From Macrophomina tecta (taxonomy: Eukaryota; Ascomycota; Dothideomycetes; Botryosphaeriales; Botryosphaeriaceae), in the NCBI GenBank assembly GCA_024180945.1, contig JAKSGN010000038.1:62001-126000 (forward strand): a DNA stretch of 64,000 bases, read 5' to 3'. Within the stretch, counting starts at the first letter, position 1. Every line of letters starts with the position of its first letter. The notes beneath the pieces are model-generated. The model ran no database searches and was not told where the DNA came from. It worked only from the letters and a program-made list of their open reading frames with translations. The position numbers and the translations under genes were made by a program. This document shows, in pieces, positions 8,835-19,416 of the stretch.

Positions 8835-11470
8835 CAGTGTAGTTTTCAATCCTGTCAATCCTTATCGATCGATATCGACGATTGAATTGAATTGAGATGG
8901 AATTGACAGGAAATTGATCAATCCTCCTGGAATTTCCGCCACCGGGGCGCCACCCCTCTTCTATCACAGATATCACTACGCCAACTCCCACTGTGGCTTA
9001 TTGGCAGGACAACCAGTAGGGGGAAAAAAAAATTCAATTTCAAAGTCTAATCAAGCATTTCGATGCCAGCTCTTCATACATTCGAGCATTTCAATTGTTT
9101 GAGCGGATAACTGCGCTCTATCCCATGAGATTGTACGACGAGCTCCTAAAAAGACTCGCTCCGCCTCGTCACTCATTGCTGGGATTGAGAGGATATCAAG
9201 TGCCATTCTTGAAAGCCTTGGAAAGCGTCTTCTTTGTGGCTCTTATAGCCACCACTCAATAGCACTCATATTCCCGAGGTCGTAAGGCTCTTGATCGCAA
9301 TAGTCGTCAAACTCATCCAGGCTACGTGGCTAAGAGTAACCCTCCAGGTCTCGTGCAATCTTACGGAATGCGGAGACTAGCTTTTAAGTCTCTTGACTCG
9401 CTTCGACTTCGTATAATAGTATTACAGGAAGGTGTGTACTATCCCGATAGCCCCGCCAAAGCTTTCCAACGCTATTAATGGCCGTTTTTTACCAGGATGC
9501 TTTCCAGTTGCTTTGGATATACTTCGTACGGCGGTTTGGATAAAGTATAATACCAGCGGCATAGAGAGGTGTTGAACTTGGTGGAAAAATTGATGAGATT
9601 CTCGGTGATAGACAGGAATAAGAAGGGGTGCCCTCTTATATCCGTGCCACTAACGCTAGCTATACTACTGAGACACTTGTGAAGCTAACTAGTATAGTTA
9701 TAACGCTCGTGAAACCGCTATTCCAACAAGAGGTAAGTCATCTATCTTGCTATAATACTTATCGAGAGTCTCCCAGCTACTGGTAATCCGAGAACAGAGC
9801 TCCTTGGCGTCTTTAAACTCATCGAGCGCCGATTCCAGGTGCCTAATCAGCACATCCATAGTGAAGAGCACAAAGTCGATTGTCGCCTTATATCCTTAGC
9901 AGTACAGAGTTGCCTCCTAAAACGGCCCCAGAAACGTCTGGATAGTACGAATCTTTTGCCAGTCTAGGGGAGACAGGAAGTTATCCTTTAGGTCCGCTCA
10001 ATAGACTTTACAGAACTCGTCAATCTTGCTTTCATACTTAAGTACAATATCGCACATGCTGGTCCAGCTATTCCATCTTGTACGGTTGTCCAGCGAAACC
10101 AACCTTCCCACCAGGTCGATAAAGGCCTGAGTGCGGCCGCTTAATGCTCGCACGAAGACAACGATATTATAAAGCATGCCTAGGGGACCCATAACTCGAA
10201 ATGACTGCCGTAAGGCTTCGGTAGCTCCAACTAGGAGCCATCTCTCGCGATTATCTCTTGCTCTTCGAATGAGTCCAGCTCCTCCACCTACATGAAATTG
10301 TGGAAGAGGAATACCTAAACGGCCAAATTAATTATATGGCCAATGCAACGTATACGATAAGTAAGTATATCCCAAGGGACATCTTATTCTTCAAGATAGT
10401 CACCAATCGCAGAACAAAGAGTATCGTTTAAGCTTGCGTTATCGCTAATAATGGATCCAATCTTTTAAACGATGCCGAAGTCTTCGAGAATTAGTTTAAG
10501 AGCCTTAAATTACTCCTCTCCAGCATAATTAGGAATCGTGCGAAGACCAATAAGAAGCCTAGACACTTCGGTTTCGCCTTCTGCAATATAATGGGCGCAG
10601 ATTCCAAGCAGAAGGAGCCTATTAGGAGATGACCATACATCGACTGCAAGATTGACCTTTGAGATCGACGACTGAAGTCTCTTTCGTATGGAATCTTTCC
10701 GGCATTCGTAGAGCATCTTGATCTTCTTTCTGACCTCCGAGTGTGCGGTTGTGATGCAGCCTTCGACCTCCGGGTTGAGAAGCTGGCAAAAGGCGTGAAA
10801 TTCGGGCCACTCCACAATACGAAATGACAGATTCCGCGCAATGATTAACGTAGCCAGCGCCTCCGTTATGACCTCCTTGTTAAGAGCCTTTCGAAAGACT
10901 TGAGCGTCTATCTTTTGCGACGTTTGCCCTGCTGATGCCGCTTTTAAGTAAAGGCGTTCGAGCTGGTCGGCGGTTGATTTACAAATCGCTCCAGGCTCTT
11001 CCACGACAGTGATTCCATGGACACTTGCGAGATGGTTTCGAAATGTGTTGCTTGCCTGGCTTCGATAGCCATTCGTACAGTATTTGCAATAGAAAAGTCG
11101 GGTTTTCCCTTCCTTTTCCGGTTCATTTGGCCCTGGCTGACGACAGTGTGCCCTCGTTGCAGATGCTGCAGTTCCTCTTGTATTTCTGGATCGTGATGTT
11201 ACCTCGGTGGTGAGAGAGTCCTCAACGGAAAGGTTTGTAAAAGACGAATTGAGCTCGTCATCCATGCCCGATAATTGATAATGCAATAGAAGAGGACTGT
11301 TTGATGCATTTCGGGTCCTGCGGCTCCCTGCGGGCGTGTTTTATGGCGTTTGTTTGGTGGCGTTTGGCAGGGCAACCAGCAGGCTGTCGATCCTTATCAA
11401 TCGTCAATTCAATTCCATGATGGACTTGATATCGATTGATAGGGATCGATTGAGATTGAAAACCACACTG
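8835..11470 (-). mobile_element. hAT DNA transposon 2, decayed
   Basis: Left end CAGTGTAGTTTTCAATC at 8835; the right end, on the minus strand, starts CAGTGTGGTTTTCAATC at 11470: 17 bases with one difference (A/G). Both ends are followed by ATCGAT/TCAAT-rich subterminal DNA. Length 2636 bp. The 8-bp flanks (ggatgcag and gtcatgtg) do not match, so the target duplication has been lost or the ends come from different copies. Confidence 0.75.
9051..11265 (-). pseudogene. hAT-family transposase, broken
   Basis: The first 251 codons from the ATG at 11265 (MDDELNSSF) are open: a BED-type finger (FYCKYC, then NHLASVH) and a first DDE block LAVDVWSSPNRLLLLGI. After about 10510 the frame is broken by stops, but pieces remain: IVVFVRALSGRTQAF with TRWNSW near 10000-10190, and an intact C-terminal dimerisation end near 9051-9230 (LDILSIPAMSDEAERVF, ending SWHRNA then stop). 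Stops are TAA/TAG consistent with C-to-T or G-to-A changes. Inactive, but the order of domains is complete. Confidence 0.8.
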
Positions 11471-11512
11471 GTCATGTGAGGCCATTACAGGCCAATAATC
11501 GCGATAATTCAA

Positions 11513-11611
11513 CCAAAACGTGGTGTTTGGCGTCGCGTAAGTTGTCGAATTCAAGTGAGGCTATTCGCATTCATATAAAATCGATTTCCAGCCCAAAACT
11601 TGGTGTTTTGG
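11513..11611. repeat. two direct copies of a CCAAAAC...GTTTTGG hairpin motif
   Basis: CCAAAACGTGGTGTTTGG at 11513-11530 and CCAAAACTTGGTGTTTTGG at 11593-11611. Each folds on itself (7-bp stem in the second copy). They lie in the 3' flank of the piggyBac-type gene and could be subterminal binding repeats or a transcription end signal; the role is unknown. Confidence 0.4.
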
Positions 11612-11653
11612 ATCCAAATCGCGACGATATCGTGCCCAAATCCCCCGTCAAAT

Positions 11654-13510
11654 TCAACAGCCTCCAGCCACCCGATTCAAGTGCTTTTTGAAGCAATTGC
11701 TTTCGCAAAGGTTTAAGTTACATGTCCTACAGCCCCACGTTGGCCTTGGTGGTCGAATATTGCTTGAACGCTCTGTGAGTGGCTTTCGAAGATGCGTTGT
11801 TTTACGCATCTCAGCCATGCATTCACAGCACGCTTTTTGGCTCTTGAGCCTTGAATATGAATGTTCTTCGCGTGGTATCTCAGGATGGACAGGCTCTGGT
11901 CGTCCACGGCGTCTATCCACGCGTTTTGAGCGTTCAAAGAGCTGTTCCCAAAGCTTCTCTCGGAAATCGTTTTGGCACGAGAATGGAGGCTTTTCTCCCT
12001 CTTCTATGCCTCTACAAGTGAGCAAATATGCATTGATAATCGATGCCTGGAAGAGGAAGTTCCAAAGAGGCTTCCACGTTCGATAATAAAGCCGTCTAAT
12101 CTCGTCTTCGGCTCTAAATTGGTCAAAACGATCGACCGCATTCTTATTATGATTGTAGTCGTCTGTGTACTTCAGAACCGCCGTTTCCTTCACTGGTTGA
12201 TCGCCGAATGGCTCCCGAGTGGTTTTTGAATTAGTGGAGGTCTTTGTGGGCCGCCGTCGTCGTCGAATCACCCATTCTTTGCCGTCGTGAACAGTGCTCA
12301 TAAACAGCACCATTCTTGCATCCTGCCAGCCAAATTGCACTGACAGTTTGTCCTCTGACAGACAGCAATACTGCGTGCCCCATGGGATTTGGCCTTCATG
12401 CTTTGACCTCAAATCTCGAAGCCTCGGGTCTAGTCCACGGTCTTCTTCTTTGGTGGCTTGCCCCTTCTTGGTTTGCCCCTTTTTAGAGCCCTTTTTAGCT
12501 CCCTTGTTGGCTGCCTTGTTAGCTGCCTCCTCTTCATTCTTCTCACGCTGTGTCTTGCCAATTCGAACAGTCCCTGCAGCGCCAATATTATCATTCCGGA
12601 GCGTTGTCATAAGCCGTGCAGAAGTGAACAGATTATCCATCCAAACGATGTGTTTTGGGCTGTCAAATAGCAGCTCATGCGGACATAATTGGGCCACCAA
12701 ATCGGGCACCACGGCAGCTGTCATTGTGAGGTTTATTTCGAACTGTTCGTCGGTCCAAACTTCATCAAGATCATATGGCCCCTCGCCATTTGGATGGAAC
12801 ATCCAATCGAGCAAAAAAGCCTCGTTAGAAAGCGCCCAAAGCTTGTATCCAATTGGCGTTGGTTTGGAGGGAATATTGACTGTTTCGGAGGCTCTGCCTT
12901 GGAACCCTTGGATCGATTCATCCACCGTCAAATGCGTTCCCACGCACCAAACCGCTTTGAAGTTGGCCCCCAGCTTATTAGATAGCTCCTGAACCTTATT
13001 AAATACCTTCTGTCCGGGTTCAAGGCCGTGGATTCGAAAGAATCGATCGATCTGTTCAAACCGGACTTGAGAGATTCGTTCTGCGACTTCTTCGTGCCGC
13101 CAACCACCTCTTGCTGTCCTTTTCCAATAGTGTTTGAGGCTGGGAGACCTGTGAATACCCATAAGGATCAATGAAGCGTAATATGCGTCCATTTCCCTCA
13201 ACGTTGCGGGATGCCATGGCCGCTCATGTGGTAAAGATCGATTGTTGACTGCCCAGGCTCCCGCAGCGTTTGTATACCCCAGAATCATCAACTGAATGTC
13301 ATCTGTGAACACAAGAGACCAATGACCAAGCGCATCGTCTCTCTGGAGGCCAGATGGCTTTGTTTTCGGGTGGCCACGCGCGATGGGATGGATTTGAAGA
13401 GGCTGGAAATCGGGGATTGGCCAAACCGGAGGTGGAGGGCTTCGCCTGCGTTTTTTCGACTTGTACCCGAGTGGATCTTCAGGAACAATATTTAAATCGT
13501 GTTTAGGCAT
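11654..13510 (-). CDS. piggyBac-type transposase, intact
   Basis: Single 618-aa open frame from an ATG at 13510. It carries the DDE_Tnp_1_7 core: Asp197 in HLTVDESIQGF, Asp292 in IVWMDNLFTSARL, and the downstream acidic block YTDDYNHNKNAVDRFDQFR (Asp460). Between the second and third residues is a Lys/Ala-rich insertion (about 325-355, KKGSKKGQTKKG). The C-terminal tail, about residues 550-610, is Cys-rich (CCEC, CRTC, LCESNCFKKH), fitting the zinc-binding tail that binds the transposon ends. No RIP-type damage. I found no TTAA-flanked inverted repeats within a few hundred bases, so it may be a truncated element or a domesticated gene. Confidence 0.88.
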   Translation of the reverse strand: MPKHDLNIVPEDPLGYKSKKRRRSPPPPVWPIPDFQPLQIHPIARGHPKTKPSGLQRDDALGHWSLVFTDDIQLMILGYTNAAGAWAVNNRSLPHERPWHPATLREMDAYYASLILMGIHRSPSLKHYWKRTARGGWRHEEVAERISQVRFEQIDRFFRIHGLEPGQKVFNKVQELSNKLGANFKAVWCVGTHLTVDESIQGFQGRASETVNIPSKPTPIGYKLWALSNEAFLLDWMFHPNGEGPYDLDEVWTDEQFEINLTMTAAVVPDLVAQLCPHELLFDSPKHIVWMDNLFTSARLMTTLRNDNIGAAGTVRIGKTQREKNEEEAANKAANKGAKKGSKKGQTKKGQATKEEDRGLDPRLRDLRSKHEGQIPWGTQYCCLSEDKLSVQFGWQDARMVLFMSTVHDGKEWVIRRRRRPTKTSTNSKTTREPFGDQPVKETAVLKYTDDYNHNKNAVDRFDQFRAEDEIRRLYYRTWKPLWNFLFQASIINAYLLTCRGIEEGEKPPFSCQNDFREKLWEQLFERSKRVDRRRGRPEPVHPEIPREEHSYSRLKSQKACCECMAEMRKTTHLRKPLTERSSNIRPPRPTWGCRTCNLNLCESNCFKKHLNRVAGGC

Positions 13511-13689
13511 GTTGGATTATCTTCTATTTGAATATCAGGTGATAATATTGAGCGTGGAGTGAGCAATTGCAGCCACAACGCGTTGTTTTGAGCGTTGCTT
13601 TGGGATATAAACAAGCTCCCATTTTTAGCGCTGCAATCCTAGCTATCTGATTGGCTTGGTTCTTACAAACTCCGATCTTGGCACGCGGG

Positions 13690-14017
13690 AGCTAGACCAG
13701 TTTGAGCTCTCTATAGAGCAAGGTCATATCCACCAAGCGAAGGGATAAGATTGGCCACCTTATAGCCCGGATTTAAATCCGATTGAACACCTATGGTTTC
13801 ATTTAAAAGCTAAGGTATTAGAACTACATCCGGAGCTAAAATACGTAACTGGATCAGTAGATTTTTTAGGGAGAAGCTGGGACAAGCATTACAAGAAGCA
13901 TGGGAGGCTTTACTACAATCTTTATTTAACTTGGTGCTAGGTAGTATGAAACATAGGTGCGAGGCAGTTATTGCAGCAGAGGGCTGGCATACCAATATTA
14001 GTAAAGAAAAATACTAA
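13690..14017 (+). pseudogene. Tc1/mariner (DDE_3) transposase C-terminal fragment
   Basis: Two frames give the end of a Tc1/mariner transposase: WPPYSPDLNPIEHLWFHLK (the DDE-type SPDLNPIE block with its Asp and Glu) from about 13755, then after a frame change near 13865 EKLGQALQEAWEALLQSL and SMKHRCEAVIAAEGWHTNI, ending at TAA 14015-14017. The N-terminal half and both inverted repeats are missing. Confidence 0.75.
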
Positions 14018-14661
14018 AATCTTTCTCTCCACTCAATTCTAACTAGGAAACAACTTTGTATGAGAGGGCAGGAAGCATGCGTTAAGAATTAGTAAATTAA
14101 TAGGGTGAGAAGGTCATCGCTTTGGAAGCGCCCGTGCGAGAACTTTTTATCATAGTACTGTAGGTGCCAGTGAGAGCTGTCATTCTTAACATCAAGTAAC
14201 TTTCCCATTATTATGTCAGGGACCAGACGTCCCAGAACGCGGAATTAGGATCGCCGGGTATGCACCCGGCAATATCAACACCACCAGCTTCGAAAAAGCA
14301 ACGCCAGACACGGGAATTAGCGAGGCAGGCCGCGCGCACATAAATTTCTTCTTCTTCTTCTTCTTCTTCTTCTTCTTCTCCTTCTCCTTCTCCTTCTCCT
14401 TCTTCTCCTTCTCCTTCTCCCCTTGTACTTAGGTCTTCGTTCATAGCCACCAATGCAATTTGGATTTCGGCTTCCTGACATATTGCCGCTTCCCCCTATC
14501 CCCTTTATTTGGTTGCCTCTTGGGTAGCCCGTGTTCAATAGTCCCCAACTCTAGCTAGCACGATAAACTGAATACATACATACATACAGATGACTTGGCA
14601 AATCAGGGTTTGATAGAAAAGGACGAAGTTTGCAGATAAGAGAAGTCATATAAAGACGTGC
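14018..14661. other. intergenic with a (TTC)n microsatellite, no gene
   Basis: Non-coding spacer between the Tc1/mariner tail and the 3' end of the RNase H gene. Apart from the TTC/CTC microsatellite and a short TACA run at 14573-14588, nothing recognisable is seen. Confidence 0.5.
14345..14424. repeat. (TTC)n / (CTCCTT)n microsatellite
   Basis: Uninterrupted TTC repeats grade into TCTCCT units and CTTCTC units. Read on the minus strand it gives an artefactual poly-Glu or poly-Arg frame. Confidence 0.9.
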
Positions 14662-16047
14662 TCAAAGGCCACACATCGCAAGAATAACTTCCGTCGTCTC
14701 CTCCTGGGCATTAATGTCCCCAACGTACCCGACTCGGCCCCGCCCAACACTCGCCCAAGCGATGGGTGTTTGGCTGCGACAGATGAACTCGTCTGTAAGG
14801 TAGAGCGCGGAATGGTGCCCGACATGCATAAGATGGAGTGCTTTCTGCGAGAAAGTAGATGTAAGGCGCCTCTCGGAAGGCAGCTCCTCCGTAGCGGTTG
14901 AGTTAATGCAAAGTGTTGCCCTGGTGTAGGATCCAGCCTTCCAGGAGAGCCCGAAGTGCGAGTAGAAGATGGCGTCTAGGTCGGAAAATTGGACAAAAGA
15001 GCTGAAATGGCAGCAGAAGATGGCTGTGCCACCACATACCACGTACTCTTTCAGCTTGTCCAAGACCTTCTGGTTGCCCTGCTCCGTGATGCTGGCGTCG
15101 ACTACGAGGATAGCGGCAGGTAATTCAGCGCTCTCCAAGTGCTCTAGGGCGTTCTGAGCAGTTTTCATGCGTCGGACATGCGCCAAAGTACCAAGCTTAC
15201 TGAGAAGTCCGCTATACATGTCCTCAAAGAAAGGAATGTCATCTAAAGAGAGCAGCCCGACCGTACGACAAATGTCGCTTTCGTGTATCTGGGCCTTCTC
15301 TTCTGCTATCGGAGCGCGGTGCACGATCACCGGACCTATAGCAATCAACGCCGGTCGTTCAACTTCTTCCAGTGCTCTTCTCGCCGCCGCGTCAGCCTCC
15401 CGATTACAGTGCCTAGGGACGTGAAAGAACTGAACCAACACACCCGCATGTTCGAGCGTTTCGATGCGATCTTCAAGCAGCCGAAAGAGGTCTTGGTTGA
15501 CGACTGGAGCACCCTTCGCGTTTGTCCAGCCGCGGCTTTTCCATTTGTGGATCCACACGGTTGCGCCACCCATGAGGTACGCGGAGTCTGTCTTGATGAC
15601 AACTTGATTGAGGCTTGTATATCCCGCTTCTTCTGAGTAGTCCACTAGGCGCTTGGCAGCCTCTAGCGCCTTGATGCCTCCCATCAGCTCGGCCCGCTGG
15701 CTCGTAACAGGCGTGAATTCATCTCCGGAAAACACATGAGTTTCGTTGTAGGGGGAGTCCTGGGAGAAGAAGATAGCGCACGCGGCGGTAGCGTCGGGCC
15801 GGCCATTGCCTCGGCACGCACCGTCAACGGCGACCATGATCGAGTCGTAGTGCACAGACGGGAGGACACAACTTGACCAACTCGACAGGTTAGGACACGG
15901 TGCATGGATGACTATGCAACCTTGCTGAGCGGAGTCGAGAGCGGCATGCGGGTACATTGGGCTGAGCAAGTTTCCGCCATCGAAGACACGACCGGCAGTA
16001 TCGCCTATGCACTTGTCGCGATATATTGAATGCGCCGGCAAAGACAT
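14662..16047 (-). CDS. RNase H type 1 domain protein with a C-terminal extension
   Basis: Uninterrupted 461-aa frame from an ATG at 16047. Residues about 68-225 form an RNase H fold with all four acidic residues: Asp75 (MVAVDGACRGNG), Glu120 (SQRAELMGGIKAL), Asp154 (VIKTDSAYLM) and Asp219 (PRHCNREADAAAR), plus the WKSRGW...GAPVVNQDL segment typical of the family, so RNA strand cleavage in RNA-DNA hybrids is plausible. Residues about 290-461 form a second alpha/beta region (AAILVVDASI, GGTAIFCCHF, GRGRVGYVGDIN) resembling a glutamine-amidotransferase-like fold; this is inference. No signal peptide, no neighbouring reverse transcriptase and no RIP damage, so it is more likely a host gene than a transposon relic. 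Confidence 0.8.
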   Translation of the reverse strand: MSLPAHSIYRDKCIGDTAGRVFDGGNLLSPMYPHAALDSAQQGCIVIHAPCPNLSSWSSCVLPSVHYDSIMVAVDGACRGNGRPDATAACAIFFSQDSPYNETHVFSGDEFTPVTSQRAELMGGIKALEAAKRLVDYSEEAGYTSLNQVVIKTDSAYLMGGATVWIHKWKSRGWTNAKGAPVVNQDLFRLLEDRIETLEHAGVLVQFFHVPRHCNREADAAARRALEEVERPALIAIGPVIVHRAPIAEEKAQIHESDICRTVGLLSLDDIPFFEDMYSGLLSKLGTLAHVRRMKTAQNALEHLESAELPAAILVVDASITEQGNQKVLDKLKEYVVCGGTAIFCCHFSSFVQFSDLDAIFYSHFGLSWKAGSYTRATLCINSTATEELPSERRLTSTFSQKALHLMHVGHHSALYLTDEFICRSQTPIAWASVGRGRVGYVGDINAQEETTEVILAMCGL

Positions 16048-16918
16048 TATGAGTACGGTGGGAGGCTAAGGAAGCGGTTGATTGAGGGAGCGAGAAGCGG
16101 GTATAAATAAGCTGCGCTCTCGGTACGCTAGCGTAGCCGGGAGATCCGTTTGTGTGGCCCGTACTATGGCCCCTGTGTTCTAAACCAATGAGGACCACCC
16201 TCTATCGGCCAACCCACCTAACGCATTTTGCTAGCCCGCATAACTTTTCCTGAGAACTAGCTCCTTGGTTCTAAAGATGCATGCTATTGACTGAACGAAT
16301 AGGTGTTATGCGTAGCTTGAGGGGATTCTGGGAGAGGTAACAGGGGTGTGTTTCAAAAATCTGCGCCAGGCGCCCAACACTGTAAGCTGCGCACCCTAGA
16401 AGCTGCGCACCCCTAGTAGCTGCGCGCCCCACCAAAGTCAACCCAGCTTCATTCATCTATTATTATACAACCACAACAGCCACAATTGCCACCCAAAGCA
16501 CATGTCAGCTAGGTTTTTAGCTGCTACAGTGTTTGCAGCCTTTTGAGCATCCCATATTGGCTGTGCCTTGAGGAACGAAGTGACGAGAGGTCTTTTGGCG
16601 CCGCCTCCTTAAGCTTACCCTCCAAGCCAAAGTCACGTGCCTTAGCCGACCTCTGATTCACGTGCCTTCGCCCCACCTCTGGTCATGTGACTGAAATTTC
16701 CCAGCTCGGAAAGACCTCATCAGCTGCCGTCGCATCCCTCTCGCGTCGTGCGTCTCTCTTCTGCCTCTTCGCGTTTTCCTGCTCCGCCTATTGGCTGCCC
16801 ACTTCGCACGCGCTGCCTTTAATAAATACTCCCCCTGGCGGCCCCTTTGGGTGAAGCGATTCTGAAACAGCCTCCGTGCGTCCCCACCCTCCCTTTGCGC
16901 ACAAGCACAAACCTTCTC
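16048..16918. other. intergenic: RNase H promoter side and Helitron 3' flank
   Basis: Holds the 5' flank of the RNase H gene (an AT box TATAAATA at 16102-16109 on the plus strand) and the region beyond the Helitron stop codon. It contains a three-copy 16-17 bp repeat at 16384-16431 and a CAGCTA...TAGCTG hairpin near 16506. One of these could mark the Helitron 3' end (CTRR preceded by a hairpin), but I could not fix the terminus. No gene is seen. Confidence 0.4.
16384..16431. repeat. three tandem copies of AGCTGCGCACCCCTAG
   Basis: AAGCTGCGCACCCTAG, AAGCTGCGCACCCCTAG and TAGCTGCGCGCCCCACC lie head to tail. GC-rich, between two divergently arranged features; possibly part of the Helitron end. 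Confidence 0.6.
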
Positions 16919-19321
16919 TCATCCATCCCACCAGTCCCACGATTCTGCTTCCTCGATCGTCGCATTGCTCAGCAATTCCAGCCTCTCCTCCGCTGCCACC
17001 ATGCTCTCCGGCACCTTGTTGCCTACAAAATCCCTCTCTCGCACCTTGGACAGTTCAGCGACCGGCTGCGCGACAGTTGCACGTACAAGCTGTAAGGATC
17101 GCATGGACTAGGAACCAACTGGCCGTCGAGATTTATTGTCCTGGTGCCGAGCAACTCCAGTGCCACCCGCGCCAACGTCCTGCCTTGCACCTTGTAATCC
17201 GTACAGGCGAACGCGGCCGCACATGGTAATCCCTTGCGGGTCACGTCACTTTGTTGCCAAGGCCGCTTCCTCTGGCACTCGATTTTGGTACTGACAGGCG
17301 TCAGGAGAATCGTCCCCGGCGGCATGCCGACGAAGTGGAGGTCTCGAGTCGTTTCCCCCTCCAGCAGAATGCCCGCCGGCGGGCCGAAGTGAAGGATGGT
17401 GTCCTCGTTGATGCGATGCCCCGGGTGCGCCTTGTCCAGAATGACGTCCAATGCCGTGTAGCTGGCCCCATTGACTAGCTTCAGTCCTTGGTGGGTGTTC
17501 CGGTTCACGATGACGGGCATACCAGGCACGAACATGAAGATGCCTGGCACGGGGATGGCACTGTCGTCCCCCTGATTCAAGATCATGAGCGCCTCCTCCT
17601 CCGTGGGCTGGCCGCCTTTCCACGTGTGTTCGGAGAGGAAGATGCGGAGTAGCGCATGATGTTGCCTCTGGAAAGACAGTATAGCTTCGATGTTCAAGTT
17701 CCATCGATTCCGGTTCAGCGACGTTACCACAGTGATGCCCGACTCCCACGGGATTCGCTGGCCCTCTCGGTAGCAGGTGCTGTTCAGGAGGTCCAGGTCG
17801 GACTGGTCCTGTACGCCCTGCCGGATCCGAGTTAGCAGCCGCTGCAGGCGAGGGTCTCCCGCGGCGCGGACTTGCTCCTTCAGGATGATGACCGTGGTGA
17901 ACTTGTTCCACAGGGCGTGCGCCTTATCGTGTTGGTACCTCTGTTCTGCTTTGAAGGTCTTTTCTTCGTCCCACGAAAAAACCGTGCTACGTAGGAGAAT
18001 CGACCTTTCCTGCACTGGTCGGAACTGGTGAAAGTCGCCGCAGAAGAGAACGATGGGGATGCCGCCGAAGTCTTGTGCACACCCCCGAAGCTTGCACAGC
18101 TGCTCGTTCACCGCGTAGAGCGTGCGCGCCCCGAGCATGCTGACCTCGTCGATGATGAGCAGGTATTTCTCCTGCCAGTCCATCCTCGTCTGGCCGTCGA
18201 CGCAGAGATCGGCTGAAGCGGACGGTGCGATGCCGTCCACGACCCTAGCATGGACCGTACGTGAGACGTCTTTGGAGAAATTGCAGGCCGAATGGATGGT
18301 GATGCCGTTGATTCGTGCAGCTGCCGTCCCCGAGGTCGCGGTCACCAGTAGACGGTGGGATATCCCCCTGCTGGCGAACAGCTCGGCGATGGCCTCGATG
18401 ACGCGCGACTTTCCGGTGCCGCCTTCCCCTCCGATGAATTGGCACAGCTGAGAGGTTCCGCTCTCGTCGCGCCGTACTCGGTCTAGCTGGCGGCATATGA
18501 GCCGGAAGGCGATGCTTTGCCTTCGATTAAGCGTGAACCGCTCGGCCAGCTGCCTCCCTGTCTCGGAGAAGGATGTGGAAGGCCCAAACTGGACGGTAGC
18601 TGATGGTCCTGCGCTCCGTGTTAAGCTTTCCGAATCCGCGTCCGTGAGATGGACATCTTGGTCCCCGAAGCCGGTTAGTACATTGTAGACGGCGGCATCA
18701 TGGGCGGTAATGTTGTTATAATGGAGCTCCTGTTGTATCCCCTGGATCATTCTCTCCTTCTCCCGGGAGACGCTCATTTGCTGCGACTTGATGGACCGGA
18801 CCTGTTCCTGCCTTGGAATTTCAGCTCCCGAAAATCGCCCTTCCGAAGCGCTCAGGGTCCTCGGCCCTTGCTCGAGGACGACTCGGGCTTGCAGTTCTTC
18901 TGTTGAAGATAGGGTAGCTAGCTGGAATTGACACAATTCGCGTGCCAATGCCGATATCTCCTTCGAACCGCGTGTAACCTGGTTACTTCCCAGAGCGTTT
19001 CTCACCACGTCGACGAGGCGTGTTGCATTGCCGACACCATCCGACCGGTACATCGGCCTCGGTTCCTCGTCGCCGTTGGTCATGCCGGACTCGACCGCAT
19101 CTGCCGCAGGTTCGGCCTCCCCGGACTGGGCAGCCCACTGTTTCGCATCGCGCATCGCGTCTTCGGCAGACTGGCGGAGTAGTTGGATGTTGTCTGCGAG
19201 GAACGAAATCCTTCGAGGCAAAGCCTGCTTTTGCCTCTCCCAGATGGCATTGATATCGCCCGACCCCTCGGATAGGAATGACTCCCACGGGACAAAGATG
19301 GCGAGATGCTGTACAGCGGCC
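16919..19321 (-). CDS. Helitron helicase exon (Pif1/RecD-like)
   Basis: Follows an inferred intron at 19322-19416 (minus strand; donor GTAGGT, acceptor CCTACAG). The join reads ELHYRR-AAVQHLAIFVPWESF. Helicase motifs: I GGEGGTGKSR, Ia VTATSGTAAARINGITIHSA, II IIDEVSMLG, III FCGDFHQFRPV, IV-V LKEQVRAAGDPRLQRLLTRI, and the late motifs FACTDYKVQGRTLARVAL and LYVQLSRSRSLN. The frame then leaves the family and stops at 17023; the true C-terminus continues in another frame as LSKVRERDFVGNKVPESM, then AAEERLELLSNATIEEAE, ending at 16919. A small non-triplet deletion near 17050 is the simplest explanation. The enzyme would unwind the displaced strand during rolling-circle transposition. Confidence 0.85.
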
Positions 19322-19416
19322 CTGTAGGGTACAAAGTCAACGTTTTTGTCCTTCCTGCTATTAGACCGGGGGGGGGGGGGAAGGTTTCAGACGGTTCACG
19401 TCGCCGCCGCACCTAC

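Noticed and set aside
11471..11653. TTAA-flanked piggyBac inverted repeat
   Set aside because: No TTAA is present in this flank and no convincing inverted match on the other side of the gene.
14211..14538. Minus-strand frames rich in Glu or Arg
   Set aside because: They are only translations of the TTC/CTC microsatellite.
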